Shown one piece after another: positions 47,542 to 59,897 of a stretch of DNA of 64,000 nt. The DNA comes from Solen grandis (Eukaryota; Mollusca; Bivalvia; Adapedonta; Solenidae). The notes beneath the pieces were generated by a model. It did not search any database and was not told the DNA's origin. It saw nothing but the letters and a program-made list of their open reading frames with translations. The number at the start of each line of letters is the position of its first letter. The first letter of the stretch is position 1. The DNA is taken from the NCBI GenBank assembly GCA_021229015.1, contig CM037777.1:60288642-60352641 (forward strand), read 5' to 3'. A program made the position numbers and the translations under genes.

Positions 47542-47696
47542 TGAGATATTGTTCGTAATCAGCTCAGCATTTTCAACATGATTCACTTCTAAGTAGTAAA
47601 CGATCTAATATTGTGTACATCCTAATAAGAAAAAAATCTGCAATAAAATCCGTAACCATATAAAATTAAAGGCATTTCTTTTCTTTTCATTATTTA

Positions 47697-47825
47697 TTGT
47701 TGATTTTCCAGTCGTCTTTTAGCGACATCTACTTCACCGAGGTATCTGAGAGGAACCATCGTAGATGGAAGGCTTCCTCACATGAATATTCGACATAAGC
47801 AGTTCAAGATTCGAACACACAGAAA
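47697..47825 (-). mobile_element. SINE family 2, old degraded copy
   Basis: On the minus strand GTGTGTTCGAATCTTG (box B region), CATGTGAGGAAGCCTTCCA and AGATGTCGCTAAAAGACGAC keep the order of the family but with much divergence. Confidence 0.6.
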
Positions 47826-48312
47826 TTAGGATATACATGACGGGGAAGTAAGCAAGAGTTATTAACAAGAGAGTTTATCGCAAGATACACACGTCCTACG
47901 ATTTCAACTCTTGGGTGTCTTGGACATTCTGACTGAATATCAAACTCGGTCAACATACTGTCGAGACTTGTAAATTCAGGGAAAAAACAACAACAACAAC
48001 GTGGTTGCAATGATCGGAACTTTTCTATGGTCGTCAAACATAATTATAATTTTGAACTTTGTTAAAATTCGCCTTAAGTAATACATATATATCAAATATT
48101 AAAAAAATATCGTGTTTTCAGTGACTGATTTAAAATAAATACATTAAAGTTGTATTTTGTTCATTTTATTTGGAAGTCACAGTCACCGTGACAGTATTCC
48201 ATTAAAGATAGAACAGAATCCAATGTTGGAGGAGTCACCCAAGTAGAATCAATGTCGTACCACAATTCTTCCCATGAAAATCCGAGTGACAAGTTCGTAG
48301 ACAGCGACAGTT

Positions 48313-48508
48313 TTGTTTGTTCATTGGATTTAACGTCACATCAATATTTAAGTCATTTGGAGACCATGTCTACTTGAGACAGATATAGTGCTGCTACACT
48401 GCAGTATCACGCTGTAGACATGTGACATGCCACACCCAGTCACATTATCCTGGGACCGGGCAAACCTGGTTTGGAACTACCCTTATTTGCTGAGCACCAA
48501 GGCAGCGC
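48313..48508 (-). mobile_element. SINE family 1, head-truncated
   Basis: The tail GTTTGTTTGTTCATTGGATT is followed by the body through GTCACATTATCCTGGGACCG and GCTGAGCACCAAGGCA. The tRNA-like head is missing. Confidence 0.88.
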
Positions 48509-48510
48509 CA

Positions 48511-50463
48511 GGAACTAATCAGCCAATGAGAATGCCCGGTATTTAGATTACCCGTGATTATGTTTTAATTAATTATCGTAAGTTTCTTTATTTGACTTAG
48601 CTTCGCGCTACAGTCAAGTCTGTTGAGTCGAGGTTAAATCTGCTTGCTTACAAAGCTTATTTATACACAACACTGAATCTGTGGAGCTTCACTCTATATC
48701 TGTAAACAACTGTAATTTATTGCTGAGGAAGAAGATTGCATTTACTGCAGTATTTATTATCTGAATAGAAAAGAAGTGTTGACGTAAATCTCCTAACACC
48801 CAGTTCGAACAAGAATTCAAAAGAAAGACTGCATGGATAACACTAGTCTACAAACATATTTCCTCTGAATATCTTCGTTTCTTAAGGTGAAATTAATACT
48901 TATTTGTGCAATTTATAGGACTTATTTCTAAATAAAGAAACCCAATACTATTTCATCGTACGCAAATGCTTAAAATATCGTCTTATTGGGCGGATATGTA
49001 GAGATTATAGTAATCAAGAAACAGATGATCGGGTGATTACTAATCATAAAGCATGCCTTATCCTAAATTCGATATACTGGCCTAGATTCCATTATTATTG
49101 CAGTGATCATTGCGGTCCACTAAATTATATAGTATTACGAAGAAAATCTCTGAAAGATTTACAAAATGTGGTTCTGTCTAGATTGGTAAAATAATACTCT
49201 CGACACGAAACCTTAACGCACATTTCATTTATTTGTTACAAATCATCATTTTTATGGTCTTCAAATAAATAATTGCATCTACATGATAACATATGGCACG
49301 AGTGATGGATTTTTATGTTTTTTCGTTAGTCTAACGTCAGAACCTAGTATCAGAACCTAGCACATCTGTAATGATGTTCGCCAACCGTAATATTTTTGTA
49401 GTATCATTTAGGCCGTTGATATGAATTGTAAATCTAAAGATAAAAGGGTGTGGCGATGTTGGTAAAACGGCGTGGATAACAAATATAAACGTTTAGGACT
49501 GATTTTAGAATAAGTGCATTCATAATCGTCTTTTATTCAAAATATTTACATTTAAGCTTTGTAGACCCGTTGTGGTGTGCAGTACTAGTGGCATGTCACT
49601 AGACTGCATTTTCAGATTTATAATCGCCAAAACCCGGAAAGAAACTAAATCAAAGACATAGTCAGAATCAGCTTAAGTTTTAATGCTTTAGAGACCATCT
49701 GATGAACATAAACAGTACTTAACTACCAACTACATCCTGATTAATAACTTGGATAGCTCCGATTATCAGTGTACCGCTTATCAGCAGAGCATGCAATATT
49801 CGGGACATGATTACATTGCAATAAACTGAAAATTACGCGTTACGAAAACGTTTTTTGGATATATTCCCATTTGACAGTATTAGCGGTAATCATGCTCACC
49901 CCAGCTTAAACGAGTATTTCGAAGTTCCACACAGTTTGACAAGACATTTGGAGGCGCGATTTAAAGAATGTACGGGGATTTATTTTATGATATCTTCATG
50001 TACATGTAATCAGCAGGCAAATGGAATATCGATTTGAAGTATGTGTATCTAATCTGCCGATGTAATGAAATCTTCCTCTTTGAATTAAGATATAAAATCA
50101 AGCCTGAAATTAAACATTTAAAAGATTTTGTTGGATCATTTTGAAGGACGGTTTTGTAGACTGCGGCTTTCATATTGTTGCAACATTGAATCAGCTCTTG
50201 TGCAACTATCGGGGTCGATCAGGAACATGTTTGGGGTTTATAATGAATTCAGCATTAATTATGATCGTTTGTAATACGTGAATAACTTCGTACGAGGGTC
50301 ATGTCGTATGGGACAGACACAAGCACGCAAAGACAATATCATAAAACTATAGTTTGTTTTACCTAAACGTATGTATCGACTTAATTTTTCTTATCCATTA
50401 GATAAGTCTTTATTTTTTTTTATAGTCGCTAAACTATCTCATTCAAAATTGAATTATCAGGAA
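48511..50463. other. No supported gene
   Basis: AT-rich. A 60-codon frame at 49855-50037 shows no recognisable domain. No repeats shared with the rest of the window were noticed. Confidence 0.4.
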
Positions 50464-51400
50464 AGAGACAGACAGACAGACAGACATATATATATATATC
50501 TTTATTTCCTCCAATATTGAAGATTATAAACATTGATATAAACATGAAGCACAAACATGTGATACAAACATCAAGCACAAACAAATCGAAAAACTACCTA
50601 TATATTGATATGTACATGTATATACAGCTAACTGACATACAACTAGTTACTACAATACTACTTGCTTACATGAATTATTATATACCATCCAATATAACGA
50701 TAAGAATGAATAAAGATTAGAGAATAATACCTATCATTTATATACGTTTATAACGTTAATTGTGACACAATTAAAGGGATAATTGAAAAATACTCAGACT
50801 AAAATTGATAAAAATAAGGGACGAAGATGGAGAAACTATTCAAAATATTATATGAATGGCTTAAGTTTTGAAGAGGGGGAAGGCAGATGTATTTAGGCAA
50901 TTGGGCATAAATCCATTTAATCCCCGGGCCATGAAACGTGAATTTACTAAGATGTAAATGTAAGTGTAAATGTATATTGCTAAACACCACATTTGAGATA
51001 AACCTTGTCGAAACGAAATACAAGGCTTATGTTATGGAGTTAGAAACAAAACATAGAAAGCATATAGACAAACACAAATATACAAAACACATGTAACCAC
51101 AAAACTATGAATATATCGCAAACTTAATTATGAATAATCAAACTCAGCATGCACAACAAACGGATACAAAACAGCATAGCCAATAAAAGAAGAAGCAGCA
51201 GCAACCTACTCTTATTCTTTTTGTGTTGAAGCAAGTAATGGCATAGAAATCATATTAACTAAGCAAATACATATAAACAAAACACATGTAATCGCAGCAC
51301 TATAAATAAATCACAAAATTACATGCATTTAAGCAAATTCAACATGCACACAGCACAAGAGTAGAAAATTGCATAGTTTAAGGAAAAAAAACAAAACATT

Positions 51401-52021
51401 TTAATTAGTTTTGTGTTGTTTAAGCAAGACATGACAGAATTTGTACATTGTGCCCAGAAACTTGCTATAATTTTCTTGCAAAATATCAAGTAAGACTGGA
51501 CAAGTCACACCAAGAACAGTGTTGATTAGGGTGTTCCGACTCATTTTCACCACAATATTTTTAACACGCACACCATACACCTGCTCTATAATTTGTAAAA
51601 AGTTCGCCCTTTCATCTAACAATGCCGGACAGTCTAACAGTATATGATCAGTCATACTATTGTCAAACAGCTGTATGTTGCATTTCGGACAACATTCGTC
51701 AAAACGAGTAGAGTATGCAACAAGTTTTACCGCTGATCTACAGTGCTCAAGTTGCCACGGGCTACTTAGAGCATACGACCAAATATCACTGTAATGGTAC
51801 TGCGAGTGTAATGAACGGAAACGGCCATACATTTCAGAGCTGGTACCTTTTTCCCAAGCCGAAACATAAAAGTGCCATATTGTTTTATTTATTATTTGTT
51901 TCCATTGATATTTGTTTGGAAATACACCTTCACTTAAGAAGTTATCCATTGATTCGTATCTCTGAAATAATAACATGGAGGATGGACCATAAATATGAAA
52001 TGAATATCTGAAAGTAAACAT
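51401..52021 (-). pseudogene. LINE B ORF2 C-terminal segment with Cys/His motif
   Basis: A 206-codon open frame contains YQWKQIINKTIWHFYVSAWE and CCPKCNIQLFDNS...DHILLDCP, a C-x2-C...H...C arrangement at the place where non-LTR ORF2 proteins carry a C-terminal zinc-knuckle-like segment. Continuous and well kept, unlike the RT. It is separated from the thumb pieces by 420 bp of broken frames. Confidence 0.8.
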
Positions 52022-52449
52022 ATATACCTAAAAATGCACATAATCATGGGAAGAAGAAGATTACATGATTGAACTCCGATGTTGCATAGCTTCATAGATA
52101 TATTTACTTAATTTAAATATAACATTTCTATTGGTAGAAGACATTAACTTAATGAACTTAAACATACTAGGATGTCTTATGTAATAGTTATTAATATACC
52201 TTTTCCTGATATGTTCATATGCAGGACAAACTAAACAAAATGATATTCGTTCTCAATATCCCTAGCATTACAGATTGTACAGTATCTATAAGCTCTTTCT
52301 ATTCTATTTTGATTGTAACGTCCAGTTTCAATTCTTTATTTGTGTGAAGACAATCGTAATCTAGCTAAAGCTGATCTAAATTTACTTGACAAAATATCTA
52401 TATGTATTTAAAGTATTACAATTACTCATAATGTTAAACCAATTTTGCT

Positions 52450-53400
52450 TAAATACATCTATGACCCTGGATTTGAATAAGATATGGACATGTTTTAAGA
52501 TCAATACAATAAGGATTTATCCAAACATGAGAAAATCCATAACTGTCTAGCAATGATGTCACACATAGTGCCCAATCCTTTTTACTGTTACTATCAGTTT
52601 CAGTAAGACTCCTATACAAAGTAGTAATGAGTATATTATTTGAAGACAAAATTTTACACCAAAATTTTAATATACGAGTGTATCTATTTATGAATAAAGG
52701 ATATCGCCTAATTCCCCATAAACTCCCATGTTACTTGTTGACATCTTCACATTTAAAATTGTTTTACAAAATTTTAGATGCACACGTTCAATTAATTTAG
52801 ATTTACCAAACCCCCATATTTCGCAACTGAAATTAAGAACAGCACCAACAAAAGTATCAAACAATTGGCATTTCAAAGCTGTTTTTAACTGATACCTTTT
52901 TAAATTATTGAGAAGAAAATTTAATGCTTTCAGACCTTTACCCGCTTACGTTTCCTGATTTAAAACAAATGTACCATTATAATTGAAAACATTCCCCAAA
53001 TAATTACAATTATCTACTACTTCTAACTCACTCCCATCGTAAAACCATTTCTCATTACGCAATAAAGGACTACGATTTCTAAACATCATAACTTAAGTTT
53101 TATTAATATTAACTTTTAATCCCCACTTGTCACAATAGACTTTTTAAAGATTTAATTAACACTGCATTTCCTCGTTTTTTTTTAAACAGTTCGAGATCTT
53201 CAATGAAAAGAGCAAATAATATCGGCGAAATAACCTCGCCTTGTTTTAATCCGATAGCACATTTAAAATAATCAGAAAATTAGTTAAATCCTTTTACACA
53301 AGACTTAACCCGAGCATACATATCTTTGAATATTCTAAGCATTTTACCATCAATACCTAAATTGTACAATTTAAACGACAACGCATTTAAATACACACTA
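52450..53400 (-). pseudogene. LINE B ORF2 part 2: RT palm and thumb pieces, FADD deleted
   Basis: Shifted frames give VDLKRAFDSVYLNALSFKLY (motif A region), GLKQGEVISPILFALFIEDL (motif B), then almost at once YCDKWGLKVNINKTK. The segment between, which holds the catalytic FADD in LINE A, is absent. The thumb frame 52876-52688 (QLFDTFVGAVLNFSCEIWGF, GVYGELG) and a 66-codon frame (52649-52449) follow. The polymerase is dead by deletion as well as by frameshift. Confidence 0.85.
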
Positions 53401-54578
53401 TCAAAAGCACGTTTTAGGTCTACAAATGTACATTTTTTTCTTATAATTTAAAAATCTCCCAATTAATGCATTTAATACAAACATAGCATCGACAGTTGAA
53501 CGACCCTTGCGAAATCCAAACTGCGCATCACTCAATATATTATTATTTTCAACCCATATATTAAGCCTTTTTTTAACACTATTCAATATGTCTGTAAAAT
53601 GCTCAACACACTTATAAATACTGTTTACATTATATACCAAATTATTCAAGTCCGGTAATTTACCAATCAGTCCCCTTCGAAAATCGTTTTTAAACAGGTC
53701 ATTCCATTTGATACTAGTGCGTTCAAGCGGAGCAGTCTCGTGATTATCATGTATCGACGGATATATAACAAAAGATATTGGACAGTGGTCAGACAATTGA
53801 CTCAACGGTTCAACTCTAAAGTCATCAATACAATAAAAATCCTGTTCATTTAGCAGTAAATAATCAATCGCGCTAGAACCCATTTTGTTAACACATGTAA
53901 AATTACCTGCCATATCATTTCCTAAACGCCCGTTGGCAATACGAAGAGATGACAAGATACATATATCAATAACTTTTAAACCATGCGAGTTTGATGAAGT
54001 GTCTTGTGACTTACGTGCATAAGGAAAATCTGGCTTGTAACTATCATCATCAATAAAATCAATATTACAATCACATACAACATAATCACGTTTATCACCA
54101 ACACGCCCATTAAAATCACCACATATCATAACTTTACCATGAAGCTGAAATAGATTTATATCATATTGTAAAATATCAAATAGATTCACATTTATTGTAT
54201 TGTAAGCAGGAGAACTGTCGCCCCATATATAAGCACCTGCAATAAATATATCTGTATCCATCTTAAAGAATAGCTTGTCTAGCTTTATCCATATTAAGGT
54301 AACAAAATGTTGTTGTTTTTTTTATAATTTTAACACCACCATAAATATAATTTTTAACATAAATAACTACGCCTCCACTGCAACGTTTAGCTCGTCTATG
54401 TTGAAATTTCCTATAAAAATTAAAAGATTTGTAACCATTAATATCAATGAAATAATATTCATTAGTCCATGGTTCATAGAGAAAAACAATATCATATTTA
54501 TTAATAAAAGAAACAAAGTCTAGGTCTTCATGTTTGTGCCTGGTTAAACCGTTAACGTTCCACGACAGAACATCAAGT
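53401..54578 (-). pseudogene. LINE B ORF2 part 1: EEP endonuclease joined to an RT fragment
   Basis: The minus strand opens with LSWNVNGLTRHKHEDLDF and YDIVFLYEPWTNE (catalytic Asn and Glu of the EEP/AP-endonuclease fold), CSGGVVIYV, GDFNGRVGD (about 54121-54095), SSAIDYLLL and LSDHCPISF (about 53793-53768). A 286-codon frame (54261-53401) is intact. Soon after SIKWNDLF the protein passes within about 50 residues to KRLNIWVENNNILSDAQFGF and RKGRSTVDAMFVL. The linker, RT fingers and the usual YRG region are missing, so an in-frame deletion lies near 53563-53580. It ends by frameshift after LNYKKKMYI. Confidence 0.85.
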
Positions 54579-54598
54579 CAAACCCCCGCGCCCCACTA

Positions 54599-55207
54599 GG
54601 CTGAAGAATCACGCACGGGCCGACCGTATATGTCGAGGGTATCGTAACTGATCCATGCTGATTTCCCGTTACGGATGGCTTCACGCATTTTAGGCTGGAG
54701 TGACTTACGTCTCGCGGCAATTTCCTTGGGAAATTGTTCATTCACATAATACTATGTACCTTTGAGAACAGTTCTTGCACGTCGAACAATTTCACGATCT
54801 TTGTATAAGGTGAATTTGGCCACAATATTTCTAGACCTGTTGTTTCCACTAAACTTTCCTCCCATTCTGTGTACACGCTCAAACTTGATGTTGTCGACTA
54901 AATCTTGGGCCAATTTTAGTTTAGTAACTAAAAACGAGCCGAATTTGCGTTCAGCATCCCCCGGCTTCTTATCCCTCTCCTCGTGTATATTTGATAAAAC
55001 AAGGTTATTTCTCATTGATTGCGATTGCAAATAAAACATGGAGTCTTGCATACTGTCCTTATCTGAATGTAGCTGAGTGATCTGACTCTGAGCACTACCG
55101 ACTGCAAATTCAAGGGACTCAACTCTGTCCGTTAACGTAATGACTGAATCAGTATTGCTTTTGGTATTGTCATGAACAAAAGTCCAAAGTTTTTTCAACT
55201 CACCCTT
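54599..55207 (-). pseudogene. LINE B ORF1, 5'-truncated, one internal stop
   Basis: Recognisable from GELKKLWTFVHDNTK: a coiled coil (VITLTDRVESLEFAVGSAQ), then MRNNLVLSNIHEERD, FERVHRMGGKF, NIVAKFTLYKDREIV and ARTVLKGT, the L1-type ORF1 RRM region. A TAG follows LKGT at about 54753. The frame then resumes as YYVNEQFPKEIAARRKSLQP to about 54599. Codons upstream of about 55207 do not look like ORF1, so the N-terminus is lost. Confidence 0.87.
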
Positions 55208-55209
55208 GA

Positions 55210-56340
55210 AGCTAGTTAGAAAGAAAACAAAGTGTTTAATGGCAAACCCAGTGACAGGAAAGCAAAACGTTTGTTGGCGAACCCATTGACAAGAACAAGA
55301 ACAGTGAACCAAATTAAAGGAAATGGAAGCAAAGTGCTTGTTCACAAGTTTTCAAAAGTTTTCTTGAAATTGTCCAATGTGGGCTGCTTTGTCAAATCCA
55401 TATTCCGCGTTATGAAATCGTATGAATCCAATCTGGGAACTTGGGAATGCAATTCGGACCCAACCACGTAGCGAACTAAGCTACTACCTTCGGAAATATA
55501 TACACTTGCGATAGTGTGAAAGAATACGTGTATGTCCTTTACAAAATACAATGGTATTATTATAACCTTATCGTGTGCATAACATACATTATTAACAAAA
55601 TAGATCAAGCGATAAGTACATCAAAATAACTACAACAAGCATGATTGTAAATCATTTACCATTTCACTGACATAATGTCGAAGCATATTAGCTTCTAATA
55701 GCCGATAATCCTGTTATCCATAACATTTGGATAATTGAACCCAGTGACTTAAAATAGACTATCGCTCATATTAATGTAAATAAGAGAGCACGAAAGGCAA
55801 TCAAGCAACCAGAGTGAGTTGCAAGTGCGACACTAAGATATTTCGATTAGCCGAACGTGGTAACCTTTAGATTTGTTGTCTTTTTGTCTGTTTTAATTTC
55901 AAATATCTTATCGAAGCACACAGTATAACCTTCCCTTCGGACCAACTTTTTTAGCAACCATTTGCCGCCAACGACCGCTCTCGGACCTTCCCGAGCGAAT
56001 TCACCATTTACTTAAATTCCTTTAAGCGACTACCTGCCTTACGTGACTAACGTCAAAAATACTGCACCAGTTGAAGTTCGGAAAACCTCCCTGAGCGACC
56101 GGCATTATACGCACCTGTATTCTTCATCCTGCATTCAATCTCATAAAATCAGCTCTTCGTTTTCGCTCCGATACTCTTCGAATATCTGACCACATCCTCA
56201 AGTTGACATTTACATCATTCATATTAAAATGATGTCGAAGTCGCCCAATCAGAATACGCGTTTCAAAACAGTTTGACTTTTTAAACTCGAATTAATGATT
56301 ATGATAATAACATAACAATAAAAATGAAAGCATAAATTAA
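55210..56340. other. No supported gene
   Basis: A local imperfect repeat (AATGGCAAACCCAGTGACAG and TTGGCGAACCCATTGACAAG) lies at about 55238-55295. No domain is recognised. Confidence 0.4.
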
Positions 56341-56344
56341 ACCA

Positions 56345-57290
56345 AGAGGGCCATGATGGCCCTATATCGCTCACCTGAGAACCGCAGTTCTAATGGAGCA
56401 ATCTTGGTAGCCATAGAACATCTGTGCCAAAACATTTTAAAATCTTGGAGTAGTTTTGGAGCAGGAGTCTTTTAAAGTTTTTACTATATAAAGGTAAATT
56501 AGCTCTGCCCCTGGCGGTCACGTTCTTTTTACGGATCAGAATAATGTTAGCAAGAATGGTAAAGGGCAGCGTCGGAGACCCACGGCTGCCTATATTACAT
56601 CTGTATGAAGGAACGGAATAAGCGCTCGTGGGTCTTCGACGCTGGGTAAAGGGTTACCCAAGGAACATCTGTACCAAAACATTTTGAAATCAAGTAAGTT
56701 GTTTTGAATTAAGTAAGTTGTTTTGAAGGAAATGTTTTTGTAAACTTTTCTTACGTCTTTTCTTTCCGTTGCCATATCACGGATCAAGTTTATTTTAGCA
56801 AATTATCTGAAGGTTCACCCAAGGGTCATCCCTGCCAAGTTTTATCAAATTCTGTCTTACGGTTTCAGAGGAGATGCCGTTTACAGTTTTCACTATATAC
56901 AAATTATTATTAATAAAATTAGCCCCGCCCCTAGTGGCAATGTTTTTTTTACGGATCGAAATAATTTTAACAAATTTGGTAGTTACCCAAGGAACATCTG
57001 TACCAAAACATTTTGAAATCTGGCCAGTGGTTTTGAAGGAGATGATTTTTAAAGTTTTATTTTTTTATTTCCGTTGCCATGGCAACAATAGTTCTACATG
57101 GATCAAGTTAAGTTTTTTTTTTTTTTAAATGTTCTTATGTCCTTTCTTTCCATTGCCATAGCAACCAGAGTTCTACATGGATCAAGTTTATTTTGGCAAT
57201 CTTTTGTAAAGGTTTACCCAAGGATCATCCCCACTAAGTCTAATCAAATTCTGTCCAGCGGTTTCAGAGGAGATGTCGTTTAAAAAACGA
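56345..57290. repeat. Dispersed repeat with GGCCATGATGGCC start and X-box palindromes, copy 1
   Basis: It starts AAGAGGGCCATGATGGCCC and TATCGCTCACCTGAG. Internal direct repeats follow: 'aaggaacatctgtaccaaaacattttgaaatc' words near 56407, 56655 and 56990, and 'tctgtccagcggtttcagaggagatg' words near 56851 and 57251. GTTGCCATGGCAAC lies at 57073-57086, with variants near 56768 and 57152. The same sequence set recurs at 62098-62880. Non-coding in every frame; probably a non-autonomous element of unknown class. Confidence 0.8.
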
Positions 57291-57439
57291 TACATGTACA
57301 TGATTATATAAATAATAAACAAATAGTATATGGAAACAAATAATAGTATATGGAACAAATAGTATATGGATTATTAAATATGATTTAAATATAGAATTTG
57401 GAAGGATTTCCTCGTGTTGTAGGTAACCAGTTAATCTGA

Positions 57440-58740
57440 GGAGCACCCTGTAAGGAGTGCATCCAATTGCGGCTTCGTATTTAATCCGTTAGGATAATCC
57501 GTGTCCATTTTGCCATTTTGCGAATCCAATATAGTTCTCGTATTTAGCGATAGCTTCTGGAGTGGAATCTGACCATCTCTAGCACTGAAACTCCAATATC
57601 AAGTCGGAAGTGACCCTGTACATTGAAGTGTTTTGAAACTAGTTTGTTGCGGGCAAGTCTAACATCTCTTTATGTTGTTTTAGCCGCTCCTTTAGTGATC
57701 TAGACGTCTCGCTAAAATGTACCATTTTCATGCAATTACACCAAAACATCCCATAGATTATGTTTACCGCTTTTCATTTATGCTTTTGTGCAAGTCTGTA
57801 TTTAACTCCTTTGGATTCCTTTCTCCAACATTTATGGTCCTGTTGGTTTGTCATGGGCCAGAATACCTCCGATATTCCTATCCTGTTGGTAAAATATTAT
57901 CAGGACATCCTTAAATACCTCCTTCATTCTTTCTTATCTGTACAGATTTCTTTTGTGTTTGTGAACAATATGGTGTATGTCTGGGAGCTGTTTTGAATAT
58001 TTTATAACCAGAGACCCTATCTGTTCTTGTCTTTTCCTTTTTGTTTTGTGAGTAGCTCATTCCTGTCCAAGTTGTCTGCTCTTTCTCAATATGTCTTCCG
58101 CTGTAAACCCCTCTCTCTATGTTGATTTGTTTTCAAGATTCTCCTTTGCTTCATGTAATCTTTTTGATTAGAGCATATCCTGTTCAGTCTCCCATCTAGT
58201 TCATATGGTAAAGACTTGTTCACTGTGCTCGGATGATATGATTTAAATTGCACATATTGGTGTTTGTCAGATGGTTTCTTATAAAGGTCAGTTTCTATTT
58301 TGCCATCTATCTTTACTAGAGTGTCTAAAAGCTAATTTTACTGAAATAGATCTTAGTTCTATCTTGATATTCCCATGAATGACATTTGCGTTTTCTAGAA
58401 ATTTAATAAGTACTTTCTCACCATGTGTCCATAATCCTATCCCGTCATCTATATACCGATTGTAGAATATCGGCAACTAAGGGTTTCTCATCCTATGTTC
58501 TCATGTAACTACAAGCAAAGTTTCTTCCAAGATTGTAGCCAATTGATACACCATCTGTTTGAGAATATTCACTCCCAGCAAACTCAAAGACGTTGTTATC
58601 AAAGACCATTTCAAGCGTCTTTTCAGTTGGTAAACTTTGTGTTAACCGTTCATGAGCGTTAGTCAAGAGCGTTTTTACATGCCCCAATACCTTCTTTCCT
58701 TGGGATAAAATGATATAATCTGGCCACATAAAAACAAAAC
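57440..58740 (-). pseudogene. Penelope-like element: RT plus GIY-YIG endonuclease, 5'-truncated
   Basis: Penelope-like elements encode a telomerase-related reverse transcriptase, often fused to a GIY-YIG endonuclease. On the minus strand FEFAGSEYSQTDGVSIGYNL lies within 58729-58493, RYIDD (catalytic YIDD at 58455-58444) in the next frame, then TDLYKKPSDKHQYVQFKSYH, LPYELDGRLNRICSN and LVIKYSKQLPDIHH. The GIY-YIG part shows IIYGMFWCNC (about 57763-57735), ETSRSLKERLKQHK, KHFNVQGH...LDIGVSVLE and RELYWI. The N-terminal RT motifs are missing (truncation at about 58740), and there are at least three frameshifts and several stops. Inactive relic. Confidence 0.88.
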
Positions 58741-58817
58741 ATAATTATGCCCTCGGGTAGTGTAGTACAAACCTATTCCTCTAGTGGACGTTAGAAGTCA
58801 CTTGTGTTTCTAACAAG

Positions 58818-58860
58818 AGCTCCGCGTGTCGGAGCATTATACGCCCGAAGTATTTGCTGT
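58818..58860. repeat. ACAAGAG plus hairpin, element-end-like
   Basis: ACAAGAGCTCCG-CGTGT-CGGAGC followed by ATTATACGCCCGAAG. A 6-bp-arm hairpin right after ACAAGAG resembles the starts at 56344 (AAGAG + GGCCATGATGGCC) and 62103. The other end of this element is not identified. Confidence 0.4.
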
Positions 58861-59022
58861 CGTTAGTCTACAAAGTGAAAATGTGAGAGGACTCAATGAA
58901 AAACAAGACGTCAAATGACGCGAAACCAGGTTTAAGGACGTTTTCGGTAGTAATTTATGCGCATCACTCAAGCGCATCTAGGGGAGATAATCGTCGACTT
59001 ATACTCTTCAAAAAGGAGATAG

Positions 59023-59382
59023 TTGAATAGCATTCGGACATTTCATTTTGCGTTTAAGTCTTCGATTACGATGAGCCAACAACTACGGATACGCGGTCAG
59101 TTTGTTAAAAAATCAAAGAAAGAACGATCTGATAGAATAAGAGCGGCATCCCAGCTGTACCGCCAACCTGTTAAATCAATTTCTTTGGATGATAATGGAT
59201 ATTTAAAAAGAATTTTTATGATTTTTTTTATAGTTTTGGCAAATTGGTTACCATGGAAATTTCATTTTTACAAAAAAAGTAGCCCGACAACCTTACTTTT
59301 TCTTTTCATTTTTAAACTCGCCATTAAATTCTACTATGGATATCGAAAAATAAAAACTTTCTATGAAATGATTATTATTTAA
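59023..59382 (+). CDS. Unrecognised open frame, basic N-terminal part
   Basis: A frame of 119 codons; a better start may be the internal ATG at 59071 (MSQQLRIRGQFVKKSKKERS). That gives a basic segment of about 50 residues ending near SISLDDNGYLKR, followed by hydrophobic and basic sequence translated from a repeat (59214-59372). The first part has a coding-like composition and could be the N-terminus of a transposon or host protein. The second half is almost certainly not protein. No family recognised and no downstream exon identified. Confidence 0.2.
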   Translation: MNSIRTFHFAFKSSITMSQQLRIRGQFVKKSKKERSDRIRAASQLYRQPVKSISLDDNGYLKRIFMIFFIVLANWLPWKFHFYKKSSPTTLLFLFIFKLAIKFYYGYRKIKTFYEMIII

Positions 59383-59756
59383 TCTTTATTTATTTGCAGA
59401 ACATGTGTGTTTTTTCTTTCATTTTTACCCTGTGGGGAAATTCAAAATGGCTGTATTGTGTTGAAAAAATGTACAGATGGAAAAATTACTTAATTATAAC
59501 ATAAAATAAAGTTATTTTGTGTGCAAATTCATGTTTGTTATGTTTGTGTAAAATTTCTGGAATATTTTAAGTAACTTGAATAAATTAGGCCATTTTCTAG
59601 GATTTCACCAAATTGGTTACCATGGAAACTTCATTTTTACTAAAAAAAGTAGCCCGACAACCTTACTTTTTCTTTTCATTTTCGAACTCGCTATTGAATT
59701 CTACTACGGATGTCAAAAAATTAGAAAATTCTATGAAATGATTATTATTGTAGAAA
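59214..59756 (+). repeat. Duplicated ~155-bp segment
   Basis: 59220-59375 and 59607-59756 share AAATTGGTTACCATGGAAA, AAAGTAGCCCGACAACCTTA and TTCTATGAAATGATTATTAT at about 90% by eye, with about 230 bp of unrelated sequence between them. Confidence 0.85.
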
Positions 59757-59897
59757 TCGTCCTTAAAGGGTCGTCCAAGGGAACAAGACTACTGTCCTGG
59801 CGTAGAAGCAAACATATGACATCACACAAATTGACATCATAAAAGATTCTAGTCAGCCAAATGTAAAGTCTTAAGACCTTATTGATATGAAAATAAA

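Larger units (their letters stand above)
50464..55207 (-). mobile_element. L1-like non-LTR retrotransposon (LINE B), internally deleted
   Basis: Minus-strand order: ORF1 remnant (55207-54599), EEP endonuclease fused to part of the RT (54578-53401), RT/thumb pieces (53400-52450), C-terminal piece (52021-51401), then a ~900-bp 3' UTR. The UTR includes two ~200-bp repeats (about 51060-51180 and 51260-51370, both with ACAAAACACATGTAA). It closes with AATAAAG and a (TA)n-(GTCT)n tail on the minus strand (50464-50500). Same general type as LINE A but a distinct, clearly diverged family. Confidence 0.9.
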
